Part shown: positions 1-5,174 of the stretch, piece after piece
How positions within the stretch are numbered: the first letter of the stretch is position 1
How the letters are laid out: the number at the start of each line of letters is the position of its first letter
Notes under the pieces: model-generated
The model's input: the letters and a program-made list of their open reading frames with translations, nothing else
Told to the model about the DNA's origin: nothing
Databases searched by the model: none
Source of the DNA: Synechococcales cyanobacterium PMM_0085
Lineage (GTDB): Bacteria; Cyanobacteriota; Cyanobacteriia; Elainellales; Elainellaceae
Direction of reading: 5' to 3'
DNA length: 8,447 nt
Assembly: GCA_949127705.1 (NCBI GenBank)
Contig: CASBQJ010000127.1
Span: 1-8,447 of the forward strand
Program-made: the position numbers and the translations under genes

Positions 1-669
1 CACTTACCCGCACCCAGCCAGCCCAGCCACACGCCCGAGCCACGACCGAGCCACGAAACCCAAGCTGGCAATGCCTACGCCTACGCCTATGCCCAGACGC
101 AGGCGCGATCGCCCGTTGCCTTAAACCGGGCTGAGCACACCCCTAATCATCTCCCGGATCATGGGCACGGTCACGCCGATCACGCCCATGGTCACAGTCA
201 AGATCACGCTCATGGTCACAGTCAAGATCACAGTCAAGATCACAGTCAAGATCACGCCCACGATCAAGATCACACCCACGGCCACAGTCACGCCGATCAC
301 GCCCACGATCACGGCCACAGCCATCTGCCACCGGGAGCCGATGGCACGCCAGTCACTTGGGCTAGCCTGCTAACCCTGGGCATTTCGGGTGGCCTAGTCC
401 CCTGTCCGGCGGCACTCGTGCTGTTATTAAGTGCGATCGCCCTTGGCAAAACCGCCTTTGGGCTAGTTTTAGTCACTGCCTTCAGTTTCGGTCTAGCCGT
501 TGTCCTGACTGGACTTGGCCTATTATTGGTTTACGCCAAACACCTATTCAAACACGTCCCCACATCCCCGCGCTTGATCAAAACTCTGCCCATGCTCAGC
601 GCTGCTTGCATCACCTTAATTGGCATCGGAATTTCAATTCAGGCGGTTTTGCAGTTGCAAAGCCAGTAG
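1..669 (+). CDS. NicO/RcnA-type nickel/cobalt transporter, 3' part (5' end outside window)
   Basis: The frame is open from base 1 to the TAG at 667-669 (222 codons visible), so the gene enters from the left and its start is not seen. Visible residues 46-108 contain 24 histidines in HGH, HSQD and DHAHDH runs. This is followed by the motif GISGGLVPCPAAL (residues 127-139) and three hydrophobic stretches (about 122-148, 150-180 and 195-218). A His-rich cytoplasmic loop followed by a Gly/Pro/Cys membrane motif is typical of NicO-family Ni2+/Co2+ permeases such as RcnA, which act in the cytoplasmic membrane, usually as exporters. The loop probably binds or senses metal. The direction of transport and the metal are inferred from family only. 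The first membrane segments must lie upstream. No regulator is visible. A distant alternative is another metal permease with a His-rich loop. Confidence 0.88.
   Translation, partial: HLPAPSQPSHTPEPRPSHETQAGNAYAYAYAQTQARSPVALNRAEHTPNHLPDHGHGHADHAHGHSQDHAHGHSQDHSQDHSQDHAHDQDHTHGHSHADHAHDHGHSHLPPGADGTPVTWASLLTLGISGGLVPCPAALVLLLSAIALGKTAFGLVLVTAFSFGLAVVLTGLGLLLVYAKHLFKHVPTSPRLIKTLPMLSAACITLIGIGISIQAVLQLQSQ
193..252 (+). repeat. 12-bp tandem repeat in the His-rich loop
   Basis: Five consecutive 12-base units start at 193, 205, 217, 229 and 241. Four are exactly CACAGTCAAGAT and the second is a variant, CACGCTCATGGT. The frame is kept and each standard unit encodes HSQD. The repeat lies inside the metal-binding loop of the transporter, so copy-number change would lengthen or shorten the loop by four residues per unit. 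Related degenerate His codons flank it on both sides (136-324). Confidence 0.9.
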
Positions 670-690
670 TAAGGGATGGGAAGTTTTTAG

Positions 691-711
691 TTTTGAATTT
701 TGAATTTTGAA
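691..711 (+). repeat. Heptanucleotide tandem repeat (TTTTGAA x3)
   Basis: Three exact copies of TTTTGAA lie at 691-697, 698-704 and 705-711 in the spacer between the transporter and the secreted-protein gene. Short tandem heptanucleotides (STRR class) are known in cyanobacterial intergenic DNA, and this fits in length and position. A TTG at 700 lies inside it and extends the next reading frame, but repeat DNA is an unlikely N-terminus. Confidence 0.75.
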
Positions 712-741
712 TTCCATTCTCCATCCTCCTTCTCGCTAACC

Positions 742-1173
742 ATGCTCAAACACCTCTCCCTCACGTTAGCTGGCACACTCAGCGCGATCGGCTTCACCCC
801 CTACGCGGCTCTAGCACAGCTCCCGTCTAGCTTTGCGGCTGATAGCGGCAGTCCCTTCTGTTTTATGCAAACCGGAGATGGGCAGCTTTTAGATTTGACT
901 CAGCTTTGCGGCAGTGGCCGACCGTTGCCGACTCAAGCGATCGCCGCCCCCTCCGACATCAGCGATCCCAGCCTATTTCCCGACGATGGGCTTGGCTCCA
1001 CGTCATTTGAGCGAGCCACTCGCGGCAATATCATTCGACCTGTGTCCAACAGCACACCCGCATTTCCGGGAAATTCCGGTGTTGGTTCGGGTAATAATTT
1101 GGGTAGCTTAGGGGGGAACGGTGCTTCACCATGTTTCATTTTTGATGCTCAGGGCCGCCCGTGTTCGCCCTAA
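742..1173 (+). CDS. Small secreted protein with paired-cysteine motif, function unknown
   Basis: Starting at the ATG at 742 the product is 143 aa. It begins with a typical signal peptide: Lys3, a hydrophobic core around residues 5-24, and an ALA-Q site predicting cleavage after residue 25. The mature part has a first cysteine block, CFMQTGDGQLLDLTQLCG (Cys40 to Cys56), then a low-complexity Ser/Gly/Asn/Pro stretch (about 57-128), then a second pair, CFIFDAQGRPC (Cys131 and Cys141). The pattern C-[FY]-M-x-T-x-x-G-x-x-x-[DN]-L-x-x-L-C-G is one I recall from many small cyanobacterial exported proteins of unknown role. That is recollection, not a search. Four cysteines in an exported protein suggest two disulfides. 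The frame can be extended to a TTG at 700, but that would put 14 residues, partly repeat-encoded, before the signal peptide. No clear ribosome site is seen. It lies 72 bases after the transporter. Confidence 0.75.
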   Translation: MLKHLSLTLAGTLSAIGFTPYAALAQLPSSFAADSGSPFCFMQTGDGQLLDLTQLCGSGRPLPTQAIAAPSDISDPSLFPDDGLGSTSFERATRGNIIRPVSNSTPAFPGNSGVGSGNNLGSLGGNGASPCFIFDAQGRPCSP

Positions 1174-1253
1174 AGCAGCGCATCTACCCTAACGCGACCT
1201 GCACTACCCACTAGTGCGTTACCCGATGATGCAAAACCTTGAAACGGACGTGA
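1174..1253. other. Short spacer before the ATPase gene with a weak hairpin
   Basis: These 80 bases contain a small inverted repeat, GCACTA (1201-1206) with TAGTGC (1212-1217) and a 5-base loop. A competing pair, TAACGC (1190-1195) with GCGTTA (1216-1221), overlaps it. No T-run follows, so it is not a convincing terminator. I see no clear promoter. The in-frame stop TGA at 1251-1253 directly precedes the ATPase start. Confidence 0.3.
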
Positions 1254-2969
1254 ATGATGCCGATGCAGAAAAAACTATCTGTTTGGAAACAACTAAAGCA
1301 GCAGCGGATTACCTGTGAGCAGGCGCTAGATTTGCTCGTCAATCGCCAGGGGATGGTTAACCTGCAACTGCTGGATGTAGAAGTCAGTACCCGATTTCAA
1401 CGCAGTTTTAATGACAAAGGCGATGTGCCTCCGGTGATGCCGCTGTTGCTCTGGCAAAATTGTTATTACTTGGGTAGCCCCACCGCCCTCTCGCCAGACC
1501 TCGTCAAGCATTTGGGCGATCGCCTGAATACTGAAATTCAAATTATTCCAATTACCGAAAAAAGCTTTCATCACTGGAGCCGCTTCAAAGGTCAAAGCAC
1601 TGCCCGTCTCAATGGCACCCACGCGGTTCAGCCGCTGACTGGAGATTCTGAATCTGAAAATATTACCGAAATGGCCGAGCTGCACCTGTCTCAGGTAGAC
1701 GGCCAAATTGAGCGGATTCGGACGCTGATTTCTAGTGCCTTGCGCAACCGTGCCAGCGACATTCATTTGGCTCCTTCCCTTGAAGGCTTGGCTGTGCGCT
1801 TTCGGATTGATGGCATTTTGCGGCATGTGACCACTCTACCGCCTGACATTAGCCGTAAGGTGATCGTGGCGCTCAAGGTGATGAGCGATATGGATATTGC
1901 CGACAGCCGCCGCCCGCAAGATGGCAGAATTAGTGAAAAGTATGTGGCTGACCAGCAAGAGCAAGGGCTGGATTTGCGCGTGAGTACACTACCCTGCATT
2001 AGTGGCACCAAGGGAGAACCCAGCGAAAAGGCTGTGCTGCGATTGCTGCGTCAGCAAAACTCCTTTACCACGATCGCTGGGTTGGGCTTTTCGACCCGCA
2101 CGCGAGCCATCTATGAAGGATGGTTGCGCGAACCGCAGGGCATGATTATTTTTACAGGCCCCACTGGCTCAGGTAAAACCAGTACGCTGTATACCAGTTT
2201 GCAGGCGATCGCCACCGAATCGGTCAACATTGTCACGGTCGAAGACCCGGTGGAATATGTGCTGCCCGGTATCACCCAAACCCAAGTTCACGAAGCCGCT
2301 GGGATGACCTTTGCCGCCGGATTGCGGGCTATTTTGCGGCAAGACCCTGACATTATTATGGTGGGGGAGGTGCGTGATGCAGAAACGGCAGAAACGGCTG
2401 TGCGAGCCGCGTTGACCGGGCACCTGGTGCTCACAACCCTGCACACCAACGATGCGATCGGTGTCATTCCACGACTGAAAGACATTGGTCCCGACCCAGG
2501 ACTCGTCAGCGATGCGCTGTTGGGAATTGTGGCCCAGCGCCTAGTCCGCCGCGTCTGTCCGCACTGCGCCGAACCCTACACCCCCACCGCTGCCGACCTC
2601 AAACTGCTGGGGTTGCGGATGGACGAGGCCAACGCGCCAGGCTGGCGCAAAGGACGAGGCTGTCCTCAGTGCTTCAATTCGGGGTATTTGGGGCGAGAAG
2701 CAGTGATTGAGCTGCTAAATGTGGATGATACGGTGCGCCACATTAATTACGAAGGCACCGTCACTCAACTGCGGCGCTATCTGCACGAGAGCCAATTTGA
2801 TTCGTTTCAGGTGGGGGCGATCGCCAAAGTCACGTCTGGGATTACCACCGTAGAAGAAGTGCGGCGGGTGTTGCCCCACAGCGCCTTCTACCGCAAGCCA
2901 GTTGGCGAACTGCCTTCAGCCATTTCCAACGGCTCAACCGTTCCTAGCCAATTGCTGAAGTTGATGTAG
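1254..2969 (+). CDS. GspE/PulE/PilB-family secretion or type IV pilus motor ATPase
   Basis: This 571-aa protein is a hexameric AAA-like ATPase of the type that powers type IV pilus or type II secretion assembly at the inner face of the cytoplasmic membrane. The motifs are complete: RRPQDGRI upstream of the core, Walker A GPTGSGKT (302-309), Asp box VTVEDPVE (E330, D331), Walker B DPDIIMVGE (D366 to E372), and His box GHLVLTTLHTND (H390, H397). Cys435, Cys438, Cys470 and Cys473 form the CxxC...CxxC zinc site of GspE/PilB, absent from PilT-type retraction motors. Residues 1-130 match no N-terminal domain I can name, and the whole is shorter than the roughly 670 aa I recall for main cyanobacterial PilB. 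An in-frame TGA at 1251 fixes the start to ATG 1254, 1257 or 1263, with GGACG (1246-1250) a weak ribosome site. No pilus genes adjoin it, so it looks like an orphan paralogue. A pilus role is inferred, since cyanobacteria generally lack a classical type II system. Confidence 0.93.
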   Translation: MMPMQKKLSVWKQLKQQRITCEQALDLLVNRQGMVNLQLLDVEVSTRFQRSFNDKGDVPPVMPLLLWQNCYYLGSPTALSPDLVKHLGDRLNTEIQIIPITEKSFHHWSRFKGQSTARLNGTHAVQPLTGDSESENITEMAELHLSQVDGQIERIRTLISSALRNRASDIHLAPSLEGLAVRFRIDGILRHVTTLPPDISRKVIVALKVMSDMDIADSRRPQDGRISEKYVADQQEQGLDLRVSTLPCISGTKGEPSEKAVLRLLRQQNSFTTIAGLGFSTRTRAIYEGWLREPQGMIIFTGPTGSGKTSTLYTSLQAIATESVNIVTVEDPVEYVLPGITQTQVHEAAGMTFAAGLRAILRQDPDIIMVGEVRDAETAETAVRAALTGHLVLTTLHTNDAIGVIPRLKDIGPDPGLVSDALLGIVAQRLVRRVCPHCAEPYTPTAADLKLLGLRMDEANAPGWRKGRGCPQCFNSGYLGREAVIELLNVDDTVRHINYEGTVTQLRRYLHESQFDSFQVGAIAKVTSGITTVEEVRRVLPHSAFYRKPVGELPSAISNGSTVPSQLLKLM

Positions 2970-2987
2970 GGCTGAGAGTTGCGAAGG

Positions 2988-3042
2988 GGATAGCGGCTGA
3001 AGATTGAGAACCTCAAGTGTTCATCATCGTTAGCCGCTATCC
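2988..3042 (+). terminator. Long stem-loop after the ATPase gene, possible terminator
   Basis: GGATAGCGGCT (2988-2998) pairs perfectly with AGCCGCTATCC (3032-3042), and a G-T and an A-T pair extend the stem inward. The 29-base loop carries a smaller hairpin, TTGAG (3004-3008) with CTCAA (3012-3016). The structure begins 18 bases after the stop codon. A further mini-hairpin, TACTT-TAG-AAGTA (3043-3055), followed by TTTTA, abuts it. The long loop and poor T-run make it an atypical terminator. It could instead be a transcript-stabilising 3' structure. Confidence 0.45.
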
Positions 3043-3106
3043 TACTTTAGAAGTATTTTAGGTCGATCACCGCTGCGTTCGAGGTCAATCCAGATAAACT
3101 ATTTCT

Positions 3107-3140
3107 TATAAATCAAAACTACCTGTAGTTTTGATTTATA
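3107..3140. promoter_or_regulatory. Perfect 16-bp-arm palindrome upstream of the GlsB-like gene
   Basis: TATAAATCAAAACTAC (3107-3122) is the exact reverse complement of 3125-3140, with only CT between the arms. It ends 22 bases before the ATG at 3163 and just upstream of the ribosome site GGAGGA (3153-3158). The left arm starts with TATAAA, which could be a -10 element, though I find no good -35 at the right distance. It could be an operator overlapping the promoter, a hairpin in the 5' leader, or a terminator for upstream transcription; the right arm ends in TTTATA without a clean T-run. The sequence shows the symmetry. The role is inferred. Confidence 0.6.
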
Positions 3141-3162
3141 GGGCAGGGATCTGGAGGACTAA

Positions 3163-3420
3163 ATGGATTTGCTCACTTGGTTGATCGTAGGGCTAATTGC
3201 AGGCTTGCTGTCCAGTGTTGTGGCGGGTGGGATTGGCTATGGCCTGCTGGGTGACATTGTGGTGGGGATTGTTGGCTCGTTTGTCGGCAGCTGGCTGTTT
3301 GGCCAGTTGGGGCTGGCTGCGCCCTTTGGTGGGCTGGCTGGCACCATTTTTGTGGCTTTTATCGGAGCAGTAGTGCTGCTGTTTCTGCTTCACCTGTTAC
3401 AGCGCGGACGGGCAGTCTAG
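3163..3420 (+). CDS. GlsB/YeaQ/YmgE-family small membrane protein
   Basis: This 85-aa, very hydrophobic and Gly-rich protein has three membrane segments (about residues 5-22, 27-49 and 55-78) and a short basic tail, RGRAV. The Gly-rich second segment (GDIVVGIVGSFVGSWLFG) and the third segment with an IGAVVLLFLL stretch match the 'transglycosylase-associated' (GlsB/YeaQ/YmgE) family. These are cytoplasmic-membrane proteins of about 80-90 aa linked to general or envelope stress, with no established biochemical activity. The ATG at 3163 has a strong ribosome site, GGAGGA, four bases upstream, the clearest one in the window. The gene appears to be monocistronic: a 193-base spacer precedes it and the next gene runs toward it. 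The palindrome at 3107-3140 is the likely control point. Confidence 0.88.
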   Translation: MDLLTWLIVGLIAGLLSSVVAGGIGYGLLGDIVVGIVGSFVGSWLFGQLGLAAPFGGLAGTIFVAFIGAVVLLFLLHLLQRGRAV

Positions 3421-3427
3421 AGGCTGC

Positions 3428-3450
3428 GTCAGGATTCCCCAAGTCCTGAC
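3428..3450. terminator. Hairpin between convergent genes, possible bidirectional terminator
   Basis: GTCAGGA (3428-3434) pairs with TCCTGAC (3444-3450), and two more T-A pairs are possible past a bulged G, leaving a CCCC loop. It sits in the 42-base gap between the converging stops of the GlsB-like gene (3418-3420) and the 69-aa gene (3463-3465). There is no T-run on either side, so termination is inferred from position. Confidence 0.4.
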
Positions 3451-3462
3451 ACGCTCTAAGGC

Positions 3463-3672
3463 TTAGCGCTCTGCTTTAAACCGATCGATTTCTTGTTGAA
3501 GCTGCTCAGCCGATCGCGCCTCAAACTTTTGCTTCACCGACTCTAGTCCCGACTCGACTTGCTTGAGCGTGGTCATAACGGCTTCTAGCTCAGCGGCATT
3601 GCACTGCACATTGGGATCTAATTGTTGAATTAGGCGTAAGACACGAGTGAGGATGTCGATTGAGCTGGGCAT
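3463..3672 (-). CDS. 69-aa helical protein, function unknown
   Basis: The frame runs from ATG (3672-3670) to TAA (3465-3463). I do not recognise the family. The protein is charged and soluble, with no signal peptide or membrane segment. Residues 5-18 and 26-67 look like two helices, and the second, with Glu/Lys/Gln and spaced Leu, Val and Phe residues, could form a coiled coil. A single Cys24 sits in the turn (DPNVQCNAAE). It lies 45 bases downstream of the papain-like gene on the same strand, so the two could share a transcript, but the start lacks a recognisable ribosome site. No catalytic motif is seen. A structural, adaptor or inhibitor role would each fit. None is shown. Confidence 0.6.
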   Translation of the reverse strand: MPSSIDILTRVLRLIQQLDPNVQCNAAELEAVMTTLKQVESGLESVKQKFEARSAEQLQQEIDRFKAER

Positions 3673-3717
3673 GATGTTGGGGGCAATGGATAGCGGTTAG
3701 GCAGCGGCATCCCGATT

Positions 3718-4527
3718 TTATGGCATTCCAATCACAACTCCCCAGAAGGATTTCTTAAATACCCCTTCAGTGACGTCCACGCGCATCTTTTTGCCCCAGC
3801 TGTAAACGTCAAAGGCAACTCGCCCGTTTTGGATCTGGAGATTGCCCAATAGCGCGACCCAATGATTGGGCAGGGGAATGGGTAGCTCTGTTGAACTGGC
3901 GCTGCTTAATAACGCTTGAGCCGTAATCAGGGGAAAGGCAACGCCTCCTAACTTAACGCTGTTGGCGGCATCTCGCAGCGCCAATAGATCGCCTTTTTTA
4001 TACGTTTTGGTATGAATGATTTGGGGATAGCCCAGAATCTCTTGCACCCAGCCTTTCATTTCCCAAGAAAAGCTCATGCCGCTGATGTTGCGGATAACGC
4101 TAGGAGCGTCGGGATCGACCGGAAATATTAGGCTTTCGGCATCTCGCAGCGCACTCAGCACCATCCAATCGACTTCGCCCATCTTGATCGGCTGGCGAGC
4201 CTGACGTAACGCTGTTAGCGTCTCAATCCGCTTGGTTTTACCTTGCACGATCCCTTGCTCAAACAGCATGCGGCAAAGGTCTACATAGTGCCCTGGCTGC
4301 TTGCGCACTAGCTCAAACAAAATCGCAGTGGGGCCACAAAACGGCTGCTGCCCTTGGTTGACGCTGTAGGGATTTTGGACTCGTTGGCGCAGTTCTGCGG
4401 CGAGTGTTTTTTTGTTCAGCAACGGCCATACCCCTACTGTAGAGGATTGCTCAAAGCTGGCGATCGCCTTCAACGCTTGGTCGATAGCAGGGGAAGTGGG
4501 GAGGGGAGAACTGCCGGAAGCTGTCAT
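3718..4527 (-). CDS. Putative papain-like (C39/NlpC-type fold) cysteine hydrolase, uncharacterised
   Basis: This 269-aa protein starts at ATG 4527-4525 and has no signal peptide or membrane segment. Residues 54-70 read YSVNQGQQPFCGPTAIL. Gln58 is exactly six residues before Cys64, the spacing of the oxyanion Gln and nucleophile Cys in papain, and CGP-A at the head of a helix is common in papain-like and C39-like peptidases. His222 in PNHWVALLG and Asp240 in VAFDVYSWG lie on two adjacent predicted strands and could complete a Cys-His-Asp triad. The block after the Cys (LFELVRKQPGHYVDLCRMLFEQG) and the central WVQEILGY segment resemble, from memory, papain-fold domains found as C-terminal toxin domains of Rhs-type proteins. 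Here no Rhs or secretion module is attached. The triad is read from sequence, and substrate and role are unknown. It could act as peptidase, transglutaminase or deamidase. A 69-aa gene follows 45 bases downstream. Confidence 0.72.
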   Translation of the reverse strand: MTASGSSPLPTSPAIDQALKAIASFEQSSTVGVWPLLNKKTLAAELRQRVQNPYSVNQGQQPFCGPTAILFELVRKQPGHYVDLCRMLFEQGIVQGKTKRIETLTALRQARQPIKMGEVDWMVLSALRDAESLIFPVDPDAPSVIRNISGMSFSWEMKGWVQEILGYPQIIHTKTYKKGDLLALRDAANSVKLGGVAFPLITAQALLSSASSTELPIPLPNHWVALLGNLQIQNGRVAFDVYSWGKKMRVDVTEGVFKKSFWGVVIGMP

Positions 4528-4542
4528 GGCAGAGAAGGGGTG

Positions 4543-4597
4543 AAGGGTACTTGCTATAAAGAATCATCGTCTACGGTTACAATTCCGGCTATGTCAA
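4543..4597 (-). promoter_or_regulatory. Possible promoter of the papain-like gene
   Basis: On the minus strand a perfect TTGACA (plus 4592-4597) lies 65 bases upstream of the start codon, but the -10 at normal spacing (TAGACG) is poor. A second option is TTGTAA followed by TTATAG with 17 bases between, closer to the gene. Neither pair is fully convincing. The region is the only upstream spacer for this gene, so a promoter is expected here. Confidence 0.3.
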
Positions 4598-4840
4598 CTC
4601 TACGCAGACGTAAAGTTATTTAACCTTGGGCAACCAGAAATTCATGAATCCATCAAAATATTGAGCCCTCTGATAGATGCGCTAAATTACATGAAATCTG
4701 ATACAAAGGATGAGGTATATTCACTTGAGGGTCTTTATCCCTCTTCCTCTGAAGAGAGATCTTCCTTTGAAGAGATAGAGCAACTCTCAACTAAAAACCT
4801 CAGCAGCACTGTAATGCGTGGGAATAGTCAGCAGATCTAG
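4544..4840 (+). pseudogene. Open frame without a usable start, probable gene remnant
   Basis: From the stop TGA at 4541 the frame is open to TAG at 4838-4840 (98 codons), yet its first ATG is at 4691, leaving only 49 codons; a TTG at 4661 would give 59. No ribosome site precedes either. From about 4600 the translation looks protein-like: LYADVKLFNLGQPEI, then LSPLIDALNYMKSD, then an acidic, Ser-rich part. The AT-richer composition differs from the neighbouring genes. An 18-bp in-frame tandem duplication (4742-4777) encodes SSSEER then SSFEEI. I do not recognise a family. The best reading is the 3' end of a gene that lost its 5' part, and the alternative is chance or a short real peptide from 4661 or 4691. 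The remaining spacer up to 4927 holds an inverted repeat described separately. Confidence 0.35.
4742..4777 (+). repeat. 18-bp tandem duplication
   Basis: Bases 4742-4759 and 4760-4777 agree at 16 of 18 positions. Each copy is itself a small hairpin: CTCTTC (4741-4746) with GAAGAG (4751-4756), and TCTTC (4760-4764) with GAAGA (4769-4773). The unit length keeps the open frame of the surrounding remnant. Confidence 0.7.
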
Positions 4841-4853
4841 TTATCTGATTGCT

Positions 4854-4891
4854 CAGTTGTTAGGTTTCTGTCATAGCTCTTGCAACAACTG
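4854..4891. promoter_or_regulatory. Inverted repeat upstream of the small lipoprotein gene
   Basis: CAGTTGTT (4854-4861) is matched by AACAACTG (4884-4891) across a 22-base gap, ending 36 bases before the ATG at 4928. It may be an operator with separated half-sites or a leader hairpin. TTGTTA (4857-4862) could also serve as a -35, but no good -10 stands at the right distance. Confidence 0.3.
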
Positions 4892-4927
4892 CTAGAACGT
4901 CAACACATCGCACTCAAAAGGGTAAAT

Positions 4928-5062
4928 ATGCACAAGAAAGTAATTGGTCTACTCCTGGCTATGGGTGTTGCAGCTTCATTAGTTGCCTGTGGTGGTGGTA
5001 CAACCCCAACAGAATCCCCTGCTGATCCTGCGATGTCTCCTTCTCCAACAACCACCCCTTAG
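4928..5062 (+). CDS. 44-aa lipoprotein
   Basis: The ATG at 4928 follows AAAAGGG (4917-4923), an adequate ribosome site. The product starts MHKK, has a hydrophobic core (VIGLLLAMGVAASL) and a clear lipobox LVAC with Cys21, so it should be lipidated and cut by signal peptidase II. The mature chain is only 24 residues: CGGG followed by a Thr/Pro/Ser-rich tail with two acidic positions, probably unfolded. It resembles other tiny bacterial lipopeptides of unknown role. A longer frame starts at 4880, but 16 extra residues before the signal peptide would be abnormal. It is a single-gene unit closed by the strong terminator at 5087-5128. Confidence 0.75.
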   Translation: MHKKVIGLLLAMGVAASLVACGGGTTPTESPADPAMSPSPTTTP

Positions 5063-5086
5063 TCGTTGTCAAATTAGGTCTAAGTG

Positions 5087-5128
5087 GTTAGTCCTGCATG
5101 TTCCAACAATGTGCGGGACTAACTTTTT
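5087..5128 (+). terminator. Strong intrinsic terminator after the lipoprotein gene
   Basis: GTTAGTCC (5087-5094) pairs with GGACTAAC (5116-5123). A T-G wobble and GCA/TGC pairs extend the stem to 12 bp with a 13-base loop. TTTTT (5124-5128) follows at once. This is a textbook rho-independent terminator, 24 bases after the lipoprotein stop codon, and the best one in the window. Confidence 0.88.
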
Positions 5129-5135
5129 CTCTGAA

Positions 5136-5141
5136 TATAAT
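5136..5141 (+). promoter_or_regulatory. Candidate -10 box of the GST gene
   Basis: A perfect TATAAT lies at 5136-5141, just after the lipoprotein terminator and 33 bases before the GST start codon. No good -35 is visible 17 bases upstream, where the terminator stem sits, so an activator or a -35-independent promoter would be needed. TG at 5132-5133 is one base off the extended -10 position. Confidence 0.45.
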
Positions 5142-5174
5142 TTTAGGTTTGCTAATCTGTGGGTGCGTCAATCC

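Noticed and set aside
121..331. Long open frames on the minus strand and in another plus frame through the His-rich region
   Set aside because: They arise from the 12-bp repeats and give low-complexity translations (repeated VILTV, CDLD or KITVKIT); the metal-transporter frame explains the DNA.
700..741. TTG start at 700 for the secreted protein
   Set aside because: It would begin inside the TTTTGAA repeat and place 14 residues before a well-formed signal peptide; the ATG at 742 is better.
1190..1221. Terminator between the secreted protein and ATPase genes
   Set aside because: The arms are only 6 bp, two pairings compete, and no T-run follows.
1326..2485. Minus-strand frames within the ATPase gene
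   Set aside because: They are shadows of the plus-strand gene, whose Walker, His-box and zinc motifs are complete.
4354..4623. Plus-strand frame of 89 codons overlapping the papain-like gene
   Set aside because: It is mostly antisense to a well-supported gene, and its translation has no recognisable features.
4983..5174. Extended N-terminus of the GST frame
   Set aside because: This part overlaps the lipoprotein gene in another frame, crosses a strong terminator, and has low-quality translation; the GST fold begins at 5175.
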